This document shows, piece by piece, positions 34,951 to 42,957 of a stretch of DNA of 64,000 nt (within the stretch, counting starts at the first letter, position 1; every line of letters starts with the position of its first letter). The position numbers were made by a program, and so were the translations under genes. This stretch comes from Myxococcales bacterium. Lineage in GTDB: Bacteria; Myxococcota_A; Polyangia; Polyangiales; Ga0077539. The notes below the pieces were generated by a model. It searched no databases. It was not told the origin of the DNA and worked only from the letters and a program-made list of their open reading frames with translations. The stretch is from assembly GCA_030652255.1 (NCBI GenBank), contig JAUSAZ010000210.1:62001-126000 (forward strand), written 5' to 3'.

Positions 34951-35884
34951 GATGAACCTGCTGCGCGCCCTCGTGGCCGCAGGATGCGCCCTCGCGATCG
35001 GCGGCTGCGGCGACGAACTCGCCCCGGCGTGGCAGATCCGCGCCTTCCGGCTCTTCGGGGCGAAGATCGAGAACATCACCCGCAGCGCCGCCGACCCCGG
35101 CGTCACCGAGGCCGCGCCCGGCGAGCGGGTGCGCCTGACCCTCTCCTACGTCGACCCCGCGACCACGCCCCGCCCGGTCAACGTCACGTGGGTGTTCTGC
35201 GCCGAGGCGACGGTGATGGGCACCACCTTCGGGTGCAGCGCCCGGGGCTTGTCGGTGCTCACCGGCCCGGCGGTCACCTACGAGGTGCCGCGCATCGAGT
35301 TCTCCGTCGACCCCGCCAACCGGCCGCGCATCCAGATCGTCGCCATGGCCTGCGCGGGCGGCACCGTCGCCCTCGATCCCAGCACCGCGCTGCCGCGCTG
35401 CCAGGGGGAGGGGAGCGAGTCGTGGGTGATGACCCGCTCGCTGCTGGTGCGCACCGCCGAGACGCTGCCGCCCAACCACAACCCCTTCATCGATCGGGTG
35501 GGGTTCATCCTGAGCGGGCGCCCCCTCGCGGAGGCAATGGTCGTCGGCGACGAGACCCCCCTGCGCGTGCCCCGGTGCACCACCGACCCATGCATCGAGC
35601 ACAGCTTCGAGGTGGGTGTCGCGGAGGGCTCGCGCGAGGTCCAGTCGACCTTCGACCTCCAGGGCAACCGCGTGATGACCCCCGAGCGGCTGCAGTTCGG
35701 GTTCTTCACCGACAAGGGCGAGATGGACAACACCTTCCGGGTCGACTCCGCGATCACCCCCAACGGCCCCATCCTCAACCGCTGGATGGCGCCGCGCGAG
35801 CCGGGCCCCGTGCGGCTGGTGTTCACCGCCCAGGACACCCGCGGTGGCTTCGACGTGGTCGAGCGCACCGTCGTGGTGGAGTGA
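34940..35884 (+). CDS. Lipoprotein partner of the TonB receptor
   Basis: A 314-residue exported protein with a lipobox at LAIGGCGDE, so probably attached to the outer membrane. The body is beta-rich with four or more Cys (VFCAEATV, FGCSARG, AMACAGG, RCQGEG), no enzyme motif. The start lies inside the end of the receptor gene, so the two are co-translated, and it may be a surface-exposed partner in uptake, as SusD-type proteins are for SusC, though no SusD sequence similarity is seen. ATG 34952 four codons later is an alternative. Confidence 0.72.
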   Translation: MSTEMNLLRALVAAGCALAIGGCGDELAPAWQIRAFRLFGAKIENITRSAADPGVTEAAPGERVRLTLSYVDPATTPRPVNVTWVFCAEATVMGTTFGCSARGLSVLTGPAVTYEVPRIEFSVDPANRPRIQIVAMACAGGTVALDPSTALPRCQGEGSESWVMTRSLLVRTAETLPPNHNPFIDRVGFILSGRPLAEAMVVGDETPLRVPRCTTDPCIEHSFEVGVAEGSREVQSTFDLQGNRVMTPERLQFGFFTDKGEMDNTFRVDSAITPNGPILNRWMAPREPGPVRLVFTAQDTRGGFDVVERTVVVE

Positions 35885-35887
35885 CCC

Positions 35888-37387
35888 TCAGCCCTCGCGG
35901 TTGTCGATCTGGGCGCGCTGCAGCGTGCCCGAGTAGTCGATGTAGACGGTCTTGATCTCCGTGAAGAACTCATAGGGCGCCCATCCGCCCTCGCGGTGAC
36001 CGTTGCCCGTGTCCTTCACGCCGCCGAAGGGGAAGTGCGCCTCCGCACCGATGGTGGGCGCGTTGACGTAGGTGATGCCCGACTGGAGCCGGTGCACCGC
36101 GCGCATCGCCTGGTTGACGTCGCGCGTGTAGATGGACGAGCTCAGCCCGAAGGGGACCTCGTTGGCGATGTCGATGGCCTCGTCGAAGTTCGACGCGCGA
36201 ATCACGGCGAGCACCGGGCCGAAGACCTCGCTCATCGCCAGCTCGCTGCCGCGCGCGACCTCGTCGATGACCGTGGGCGGATAGAACCACCCGCCCTGGA
36301 GGGACGCCTCCGTCGGGAGACCACCGCCGCAGCGCAGCGCAGCCCCCGCGGCGATCGCCCGCTCGACGAAGCCGTGCACCCGCGCCCGCTGCGCCTCGCT
36401 CACCAGCGGGCCCACCTCCGTCGCCGCGTCGAGGGGATCGCCCAGGCGCATCGCCTTCGCGCGCTCGACCAGCGACCCGATCATGCGGGCGTGGGCGTCC
36501 CCCACCACGATGAGCCTGCTGGTGGCCGTGCAGCGCTGGCCCGCGGTGCCGAAGGCCCCCCAGAGCACGCCGTCGATGGCGAGCCCGAGGTCGGCGTCGG
36601 GCATCACGATCACCGGGTTCTTGCCGCCCATCTCGAGCGAGACGCGCTTGAGCATGCGACCGCCGGTCTCGGCGATGGCGCGACCCACCGGGGTGCTCCC
36701 GGTGAAGGCCAGCACGCGGGTGTCGGGGTGGGCCACGATCGCGGCGCCGACCTCCTCGCCGAAGCCGTGCACGATGTTGAGCGCACCCGGTGGGAGACCG
36801 GCGTCCCAGAGCGCCTGGGCGAACATGGCCCCGCTCGCGGGCGCCTCCTCGGCGGGCTTCCACACGATGGTGTTGCCGCACAGCAGCGCCGGAAGGATCT
36901 TCCAGCTGGGGACGGCGACGGGGAAGTTCCACGCGGTGATGACCCCGACGACGCCGATGGGGCGGCGGAGCGTGAAGCCCATCTTGTCGGAGAGCTCGGA
37001 GGGCGCCGTGCGGCCGAAGAGGCGCCTGCCCTCGCTGCCCGCGTAGAAGGCCGTGTCGATGGCCTCCTGGATGTCTCCGCGAGCCTCCTCGAGGCGCTTG
37101 CCCATCTCCCGCGCCATCACCTCGGCGATGGCGTCCTTGCGGGACTGCAGCAGGGCCGCGGCGCGGAACAGCACCTCGCCGCGGGCCGGCGCGGGTACGA
37201 GCGACCAGGCGTCGAAGGCCGCCCGCGCCGAGGCGACCGCGCGGTCGACCTCCACGGCGGAGCCGCGGGCGACCTGCGCCACGAGCGAACCGGTCGTCGG
37301 GGAGCGGAGCGCGAACACGGCGCCGCTGTCCGACGGGACATCGTCCGCCCCGATGTGATGGAGGAGCGTGGTGGGAGCGTTGGTCAT
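35888..37387 (-). CDS. Aldehyde dehydrogenase family protein
   Basis: A 499-residue NAD(P)-dependent aldehyde dehydrogenase. The substrate and cofactor motifs are present: VITAWNFPVAVPSWK, FTGSTPVGRAI, the general-base Glu in SLEMGGKNPV and the nucleophile Cys in GTAGQRCTATSRL. It ends in YIDYSGTLQRAQIDN. Sequence around the Cys is like ALDHs acting on semialdehydes, but the substrate cannot be told. The start ATG at 37387 is the family N-terminus; the longer open frame upstream is antisense to a Pro-rich gene and is not used. It meets the lipoprotein gene three bases from its stop. It has no encapsulation peptide for a microcompartment. Confidence 0.92.
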   Translation of the reverse strand: MTNAPTTLLHHIGADDVPSDSGAVFALRSPTTGSLVAQVARGSAVEVDRAVASARAAFDAWSLVPAPARGEVLFRAAALLQSRKDAIAEVMAREMGKRLEEARGDIQEAIDTAFYAGSEGRRLFGRTAPSELSDKMGFTLRRPIGVVGVITAWNFPVAVPSWKILPALLCGNTIVWKPAEEAPASGAMFAQALWDAGLPPGALNIVHGFGEEVGAAIVAHPDTRVLAFTGSTPVGRAIAETGGRMLKRVSLEMGGKNPVIVMPDADLGLAIDGVLWGAFGTAGQRCTATSRLIVVGDAHARMIGSLVERAKAMRLGDPLDAATEVGPLVSEAQRARVHGFVERAIAAGAALRCGGGLPTEASLQGGWFYPPTVIDEVARGSELAMSEVFGPVLAVIRASNFDEAIDIANEVPFGLSSSIYTRDVNQAMRAVHRLQSGITYVNAPTIGAEAHFPFGGVKDTGNGHREGGWAPYEFFTEIKTVYIDYSGTLQRAQIDNREG

Positions 37388-37445
37388 AACGGAGTCTCGG
37401 TGAGGGCTGTGAGGGAGTCGCGACGACGACGGAGGGAGATGACGC

Positions 37446-38579
37446 TCAGGAGCCGGGCGGAACGAAGGGCTTGAACTCACCCGGCGGCGGCGGCGGCGGC
37501 GCAGCCTCGGCGGCAGGCGGCGCGGCGGGGGGCGGTGCGGGCGCGGCTTGCGCGAAGGGGTTGAAGGGTGCCGCCGGGGCCGGAGGCGCGGCCTGCGCGA
37601 AGGGGTTGAAGGGCGCCGCCGGGGCCGGAGGCGCGGCCTGCGCGAAGGGGTTGAAGGGCGCGTCGACGGGCGGGGCGGCGGGAGGCACCGGCATGGCGGG
37701 CATCGCCTCGGTGCGAGGGAAGCTGGCGGGCATGGCCGGAGGCGCGGCCTGCGCGAAGGGGTTGAACGCGGGCTCGGGGATGCCGGGCTGGGCCGGCGGC
37801 GCCGCAGGGGGAGGGCCCCCGGCGAAGGGGTTGAACGCAGCGGCCGGCGGCGGGGGGCCCTGGACCGGCGCGGGAGGCGCACCCGCCGCGAAGGGGTTGA
37901 ACTGCGCGGGGGCGGCGGCCGGCGGCGCTCCCTGGGCCTGCGCCGCGAAGGGGTTGAAGCCCCCTCCGGGCGGCGCCGCCTGCGGGGGGATCGCCTGCGG
38001 CTGCGCCGGCTGCGCCTGCTGCTGGGCGAAGGGGTTGAAGCCGCCGCCCGGGGGCGCCGCAACCGGCGCGGGCGCCGGGGCCTGACCTGCGGGCGCGGGC
38101 GCGCCGCCGGGGGGGCCGCCGAAGGTGGCGATGCGCGCGACGCCCGCCGAGATGGCGCCCGCAGCCGAGGCCAGGAAGCCGGCGCCTGGCGCACCGGGGG
38201 CCGTGGGCGGAGCGCCCGGCGCGGCGGGGGCGGCCGGCCCGGCGAAGGGGTTGAGCCCGGCGAAGGGGCTGCCGCCGACCATGCCCCCCGCGGCGAGGGG
38301 CGAGACGCCGCCTGCGCCGAAGGACGACTGCGCGCCGAAGTTTCCGCCGCCCGCAGGCGCGCCGATGGGCCCGAATCCGCTGGAGCTGGCGGGCGCCCCG
38401 GGGGCGGGCGCGGCCGGCGCGAGGCGGACGTTCATGTTGCTCACCCAGGCCTCGCGACCGTCGTCGAAGCGGACCTTCACCAGCTGCGCGGCGGGGTTGA
38501 TCTCCACCGCGGTGCCTGGGGCGAAGCCGCCGCCGAGCCATGAGGCCATCACCCTTGATCCTGCCGCCATCGCGCTCAT
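37446..38579 (-). CDS. Repeat protein with nine NPFA motifs and an SH3-like N-terminal domain
   Basis: A 377-residue cytoplasmic protein. Residues 10-50 look like a small barrel (GTAVEINPAAQLVKVRFDDG then REAWVSNMNVRL), similar to Tudor/SH3-like folds. The rest is Pro/Ala/Gly-rich and carries nine copies of NPFA, usually as FNPFA, plus a degenerate FKPFV at the end. Three copies at the C-terminal side form exact 15-residue tandem repeats (FNPFAQAAPPAPAAP). ATG at 38579 follows GAGGGAG. It lies 58 bases before the ALDH gene, in the same direction. In eukaryotes NPF motifs bind EH domains; a bacterial partner is unknown. Confidence 0.7.
   Translation of the reverse strand: MSAMAAGSRVMASWLGGGFAPGTAVEINPAAQLVKVRFDDGREAWVSNMNVRLAPAAPAPGAPASSSGFGPIGAPAGGGNFGAQSSFGAGGVSPLAAGGMVGGSPFAGLNPFAGPAAPAAPGAPPTAPGAPGAGFLASAAGAISAGVARIATFGGPPGGAPAPAGQAPAPAPVAAPPGGGFNPFAQQQAQPAQPQAIPPQAAPPGGGFNPFAAQAQGAPPAAAPAQFNPFAAGAPPAPVQGPPPPAAAFNPFAGGPPPAAPPAQPGIPEPAFNPFAQAAPPAMPASFPRTEAMPAMPVPPAAPPVDAPFNPFAQAAPPAPAAPFNPFAQAAPPAPAAPFNPFAQAAPAPPPAAPPAAEAAPPPPPPGEFKPFVPPGS
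37551..37655 (-). repeat. 45-bp tandem repeat coding for FNPFAQAAPPAPAAP
   Basis: Three near-identical units at exactly 45-base steps (starts near 37551, 37596 and 37641), each containing CGCGAAGGGGTTGAA on the plus strand. Differences between copies are single bases. The repeat is in frame with the NPF protein, so the number of copies can change without breaking it. Confidence 0.85.
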
Positions 38580-38685
38580 CGAATCGTTGCTCCCTCGTTG
38601 GGTGTCCGCGCGACGCAGCGTACACGCCCGGCGGCCGCCGCGCATCGGTCGCGTGTTACGGTCGCGCCCGGCGAAGCGAAACCCG

Positions 38686-41229
38686 ATGGCGCGACCCCAC
38701 CAGCCCCCGCCCGACGAGGTCGCGCTCCCCGACGGGGCCCCCGATCGCGCGCTGCTGCGCGCCTCGCTGCGCCGGCTCGCCGCTGCGGTGCAGGCCGCGC
38801 TCCCGCCGCTCGCGGCGATGCACCGCACGGCGAACCACCCCTCGTCCGACACCCACTGGGTGCGCTGGGCGCCGACCGCCGGGGCCAGCGGCGCCGCGGT
38901 CGTGCTCGGGGTCGGCCCCGACGAGGTCACCATCTCCGCGGGGTTCTCCGCGCGCGGCCGCGAGCACGTCGACCGGCGCTCCCGCCTCGGGGAGCTCGCG
39001 CGCCGCAAGCGGGAGTTCGCCGACGCGCTGCCGCCGCTCCTCGTCACCCTCCGCGCGGCGGGCGCGACGCTCCACGCCGACCGCGGCTCGGACGAGGCCC
39101 TCTCGGAGATCGACTGGCTGGCCTCCGCCTCCGCCGGGGCCATGCGATTCCGCGCGTCGGACCCGCTCGGCGGCGCCCCGGAGCTCGTCGACCTCTGGCG
39201 CGCGATGCTCCGGCCCGGCGCGGGCGCGACCGAGGCGGAGCTCGCCCTGCTGTCCCGCTGGGCCGCCGAGCGCTGCGCGCGACTGCTGGCGTTCTGGTCG
39301 CAGCTCCTCGGGTGGAGGCTGCCCGCCGCGGTCGTGACGGCGGTGCGCGACCGCGCCGCCGCGGTGCGATCGCTGCGGTGGGACGAGCGCGCCTTCGGCC
39401 CCACCGCGGCGCCACCCTCGCTGCTGCCCGACGCATCGACGTGGTGCTACGACCCGCTCACGGGCTGGTTCGCGCCCGAGCGCTTCACCACGCTCGCGCC
39501 GCCGACGCTCGCCCACGCGCGCTGGCTCGACGGCGGCGCCACCACCGCCGCGGGCGAGGCCGCGTCGATGCGCCGCTCCGCCGACCCGGGGCTCACCGCC
39601 CGCTGGATCCAATGGATGCGCGTCCGCGACGCCGCCCTCGACGACGGAATCGTGCGCCGCACGAGCCTCCTCGTGCCGGCCGACCACCGCGACGGCGACG
39701 CGCCCGCGCTGCACGCCCTCGTCGCCGCCGTGCTCGCCGACGCGAGCGGCGACCTCGCCGTCGCGCTGGTGGGCCTGCTCGAAGGCGCCCCCTGGAGCGT
39801 CCGACCGGAGCCCGCCGCGGTCGCCGCGAGGGTGCGCCCGCGGTGGTCCCTGCGCGCCGCGACGGGGGCCTCGCGCCTGGGCGACCTCGGGCTGCTCGCC
39901 GCGGGCTGGGAGGGCGTCCGGGCGTGCGTAGGCGACGCCGCCGTGCGCCCGCTGCTCTGGCTCGCCGCGCGCCGCGCGCTGGGCGACCTGATGTGCGCCC
40001 CGGCGGCGTCGGGCGCCCGGGCCGAGCTCCGCTGCGCGCGCCCGTGGGAGATCGTCCCGACGATGCTACGGCCCGCCACGCTCGACGAGGTCGCGCGGCG
40101 CTTCGAGCGCTCGCTCCGCGCCGAGGGGCTGCGCTTCGAGCTCGACCACCTCCGCGCCGTGCTCGTCGGCCTGCGCACCCGCCCCTTCGCGGTCTTCGCG
40201 GGCGTCTCGGGCACCGGCAAGACCCGGCTCGCGCTCCGGCTCGCGCAGTTCGTCACCGGGGCGCTGCCCGGCGGGCCCGCGGCGCACGTCGCGGTGGTCT
40301 CGGTGCGCCCCGACTGGATCGATTCGCGCGGGCTCCTCGGCTACCTCAACGTGATGCGCGACCCGCCCGCCTACGAGCTCACGCCGGCCCTGCGCCTGCT
40401 GCTGCGCGCGGCCGAGCACCCCGCCGAGGCGCACTTCCTCATCCTCGACGAGATGAACCTCGCGCGGCCCGAGCACTACCTCGCCGAGCTGCTCTCGGCG
40501 ATGGAGAGCGGCGCGCCCATCGACCTGCACGGCCGCGCGGCGCCGGTGGACGCGTCCGACGGCTCGGGCCTCGTGCCGTCATCGGTGCGCTTCGGGCCCA
40601 ACGTGGTGGTGCTCGGCACCATCAACGTCGACGAGACCACGCACCCGCTGAGCGCCAAGGTGCTCGACCGCGCGTGGCTCTGGGAGTTTCCGCCCGCCGC
40701 GCCCACCGCGCTCCTCGCCACGTGGATCGACCCCGCCCCCGCGGAGGAGCCCGCCACGGAGACCGAGCGCCTCGCGCTCATGGTCGCGGACGGCGACCAC
40801 GACCCCACCCGCGCGATGCTCCTCGCCATGGGCCAGGACGGCGTCGGCGCCACGCTCGACCGCCTGCACGCCGTCATGTCCGCGCACGGCCGGCCCTTCG
40901 GGTTTCGCGTCGTCGCCGAGGTGCTCCGCTTCGTCGACCGCTGCGCGCGCGACGAGCTCCCGGTCGCCCCCGGCTGGGCCCTCGACCGCGCGCTGCTCGG
41001 CAAGGTGCTGCCGCGCTGGAGCGGTCCTCGTCGCGAGCTGATGGCGCTCCTCAAGGCCGTGCGCCCGACCCTCGACGCCGACGCCCCGCCCCCGGAGCCG
41101 TCGCCCCTGCGCGGCGTGCGTGAGCCGTCCGTGGCCGCGCCACGTCCGGCGCTCCCGATGTGCCTCGCGCGCCTCGACGCCCTCCTCGAGCGATGCGCCC
41201 GCGAGGACTACGTGACCTTCACCCGCTGA
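38686..41229 (+). CDS. McrB-like AAA+ ATPase with long unknown N-terminal region
   Basis: An 847-residue protein. The AAA+ module is at about 460-760: Walker A GVSGTGKTRLA near residue 508, Walker B HFLILDEMNLARPEHYL, and the sensor region VLGTINVDETTHPLS with KVLDRAWLWEF. DEMNLA and GTINxDE are characteristic of McrB, the GTPase/ATPase of methylation-dependent restriction, and of its relatives. The N-terminal 450 residues match nothing I know; part resembles a helical binding domain. No McrC-type nuclease lies on either side: the next gene converges with an 11-base overlap. It might act alone, with a distant partner, or in another remodelling role. Confidence 0.78.
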   Translation: MARPHQPPPDEVALPDGAPDRALLRASLRRLAAAVQAALPPLAAMHRTANHPSSDTHWVRWAPTAGASGAAVVLGVGPDEVTISAGFSARGREHVDRRSRLGELARRKREFADALPPLLVTLRAAGATLHADRGSDEALSEIDWLASASAGAMRFRASDPLGGAPELVDLWRAMLRPGAGATEAELALLSRWAAERCARLLAFWSQLLGWRLPAAVVTAVRDRAAAVRSLRWDERAFGPTAAPPSLLPDASTWCYDPLTGWFAPERFTTLAPPTLAHARWLDGGATTAAGEAASMRRSADPGLTARWIQWMRVRDAALDDGIVRRTSLLVPADHRDGDAPALHALVAAVLADASGDLAVALVGLLEGAPWSVRPEPAAVAARVRPRWSLRAATGASRLGDLGLLAAGWEGVRACVGDAAVRPLLWLAARRALGDLMCAPAASGARAELRCARPWEIVPTMLRPATLDEVARRFERSLRAEGLRFELDHLRAVLVGLRTRPFAVFAGVSGTGKTRLALRLAQFVTGALPGGPAAHVAVVSVRPDWIDSRGLLGYLNVMRDPPAYELTPALRLLLRAAEHPAEAHFLILDEMNLARPEHYLAELLSAMESGAPIDLHGRAAPVDASDGSGLVPSSVRFGPNVVVLGTINVDETTHPLSAKVLDRAWLWEFPPAAPTALLATWIDPAPAEEPATETERLALMVADGDHDPTRAMLLAMGQDGVGATLDRLHAVMSAHGRPFGFRVVAEVLRFVDRCARDELPVAPGWALDRALLGKVLPRWSGPRRELMALLKAVRPTLDADAPPPEPSPLRGVREPSVAAPRPALPMCLARLDALLERCAREDYVTFTR

Positions 41230-42214
41230 TCACCCGCACGGCGCACAGCTCCGACGGGCGCTTCGGGTCGTCGAGGTCGAGCACCACCCAGGCGAGCGTG
41301 GGGTCGTCGCGGTCGAACACGATCCCCTCGGCCTTCGTGCGGAAGACCGCCCCGTCGGGCGTGCGCATCGGCTGCTGGCCCGCGGCGCCGTCCGCATCGA
41401 CGAAGCCCAGCACCGAGCCCGCGCAGTCGCCGTCGAGGTAGGTGTCGGGCGAGGCCTCCGCCGCGGCGAGCCAGGCCACGCGACCCGGCTGCGACGAGGG
41501 CCACGCCGTCGCGTCGGTGAAGCTGAGCGCGACCCCGTCGAGCGAGCCGAGCGCGTAGGAGGTCACCGCGCGCAGGGCCACGCTGCCATCATCGCCCGGC
41601 GCGTCGGCCCAGCGGATCATCGCCCCCAGGAGCTCTGCGAGATCGAGGTCGACGGTGGCGTTGACCGGCGCGACGCCATCCACCACGGCGCCGTTGCCCC
41701 GCTGGAAGAGCCGCACACGATCGCCCAGCAGCGCGGCGCCCTCCACGTTGAGCTCGCTCCCGGCGAAGCCTCTCTCCGCCCGCAGCGCGCGGTAGAGCGG
41801 GGCGGCGTCGATCCACCGTGGGTGGCGGTCGGAGCCCAGGACGAGGAGGCGCTCCCGGGCGGGCGTCGAGCCCGAGCCGAACGCGAGCAGGCGGCCGTCG
41901 GGCAGCGTGAGCACGGCCTCGAGGTCGGGCTTGCGGCGCTTGTTGCCGCGCTCGACCCCGAACTGGCGCACCCCGTCGGGCACCGGCAGCGCCACGGCCT
42001 CCGCGAGGCCGGTGGTGGGATCGACCAGCGCGACGAAGGCCGTGTCGTCCTGCACCACGGCGAGGTGATCGCCCCACCACGTCACGCCCGACCCGGCGCG
42101 GACGAAGGCCGGTCGGTCGAGCGCGGGCGCGGCGCCGTTGCGGTACCAGAGCGGGATCGTGCGTTCGACGACGACGCTGAGGCCTGGCGCGAGGGCCGAT
42201 GCGACGATGGGCAT
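41219..42214 (-). CDS. Beta-propeller-like protein, function unknown
   Basis: A 331-residue protein without a signal peptide. It shows repeated blade-like segments (VTWWGDHLAVVQDDTAFVAL, AVLTLPDGRLLAFGSGST, RVAWLAAAEASPDTYLDGDC, AVFRTKAEGIVFDRDDPTLA), as in esterase/phytase-like propeller families. An ATG at 42214 shares one base with the stop of the rubredoxin gene. With the MarR-type regulator before it, the three genes likely form one minus-strand operon. No catalytic residues identified. Confidence 0.65.
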   Translation of the reverse strand: MPIVASALAPGLSVVVERTIPLWYRNGAAPALDRPAFVRAGSGVTWWGDHLAVVQDDTAFVALVDPTTGLAEAVALPVPDGVRQFGVERGNKRRKPDLEAVLTLPDGRLLAFGSGSTPARERLLVLGSDRHPRWIDAAPLYRALRAERGFAGSELNVEGAALLGDRVRLFQRGNGAVVDGVAPVNATVDLDLAELLGAMIRWADAPGDDGSVALRAVTSYALGSLDGVALSFTDATAWPSSQPGRVAWLAAAEASPDTYLDGDCAGSVLGFVDADGAAGQQPMRTPDGAVFRTKAEGIVFDRDDPTLAWVVLDLDDPKRPSELCAVRVISG

Positions 42215-42378
42215 CAGTCGTCGATGGGCTCGTAGTCGGCCTTCCCGGCGCCGCACTCGGGGCAGCACCAGTCGGCCGGAAGGCTCTCGAAGGCGGTGCC
42301 CGGGGGGACGCCCGTGTCAGGGTCGCCCTCGGCTGGATCGTAGACGTGTGCGCAGATGGTGCAGCGGTAGCGCTTCAT
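42214..42378 (-). CDS. Rubredoxin
   Basis: A 54-residue iron protein with a single Fe(Cys)4 centre. Both Cys pairs are present, [11 protein letters not shown] and [10 protein letters not shown], and the aromatic core and [16 protein letters not shown] loop are standard. The ATG at 42378 gives the normal length; an upstream ATG eight codons earlier is less likely. It lies 39 bases after marR and overlaps the propeller gene. Acts as an electron carrier, often against oxygen stress; its partner is not visible here. Confidence 0.95.
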   Translation of the reverse strand: MKRYRCTICAHVYDPAEGDPDTGVPPGTAFESLPADWCCPECGAGKADYEPIDD

Positions 42379-42417
42379 GGATGCCTTGGACGCTACCAAC
42401 ATCCAAGCAGGCTCGGT

Positions 42418-42882
42418 CTACGTTTTCTCTTCGCGCTCGGCGGCTTCGAGCAGGGCCTCGCAGAACTCCGCGTGGCGCTTGAGCACCTTCTTCGGGACGT
42501 CACCCAGCAGGGACTCCGTGGCCCGCCGGATGACCTCGTCGGCCTCTTCGCGGCGACGGCTGCCCTTCTCGGTGATCGTGATGCGGTGCGCCCGGGCGTC
42601 CTGCGGGTCCTTCGCCTGGGCGACCAGGCCGGCCTCCCGCAGTCGCACCAGGATGGGCGTCAGCGACGACTTTTCGTAACGCAGCGTGCGCGCCAGCTTC
42701 GAGGGATTCTCCCCCCCGTCGACGCCCTCCAGGATCGCCAGCACCGCGAGGTCCGGCGCGCCGAAGTCCTCGAAGCCCGCGCGGGTGAGGGCCTCGCGGC
42801 AGTGCTGCGTCAGCGCCTGCGCCGCCCGCGCCGTCAGGAAGAGCGGGCTCGCGCGCAGCGCCTTCGGCAGCCGGTCGGTCAT
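42418..42882 (-). CDS. MarR-family transcriptional regulator
   Basis: A 154-residue winged-helix regulator. Helix-turn-helix and wing are seen in PSKLARTLRYEKSSLTPILV and RLREAGLVAQAKDPQDARAH. Such proteins are dimers that bind small phenolic or oxidising signals. No Cys is seen in the positions used by redox-sensing OhrR. A 16-base dyad lies three bases before its start codon. It heads a likely operon with rubredoxin and the propeller protein. Confidence 0.9.
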   Translation of the reverse strand: MTDRLPKALRASPLFLTARAAQALTQHCREALTRAGFEDFGAPDLAVLAILEGVDGGENPSKLARTLRYEKSSLTPILVRLREAGLVAQAKDPQDARAHRITITEKGSRRREEADEVIRRATESLLGDVPKKVLKRHAEFCEALLEAAEREEKT

Positions 42883-42885
42883 CCC

Positions 42886-42901
42886 TTACGTGTACCGGTA
42901 A
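42886..42901. promoter_or_regulatory. Dyad operator touching the marR start
   Basis: TTACGTGTACCGGTAA matches its own reverse complement at 12 of 16 positions (TTACnnGTACnnGTAA). It ends four bases from the marR start codon and covers the ribosome-binding region. It is well placed for autorepression by the MarR protein. Confidence 0.5.
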
Positions 42902-42957
42902 CCCCACGGCGCCCGCAAAGGCTGCTCGCGCGTTTAGCGGTCGCCACAATCGGGTGC

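Noticed and set aside
35888-37387. Aldehyde dehydrogenase considered as the enzyme core of the microcompartment
   Set aside because: It is 13 kb away, on a separate transcript, and has no encapsulation peptide at either end.
37551-37655. Repeat array considered as a CRISPR
   Set aside because: Units are contiguous, 45 bases long, in frame and coding; no spacers or cas genes.
38686-41229. Calling the McrB-like gene a complete type IV restriction system
   Set aside because: There is no nuclease partner, and the N-terminus has no recognisable modified-base-binding domain.
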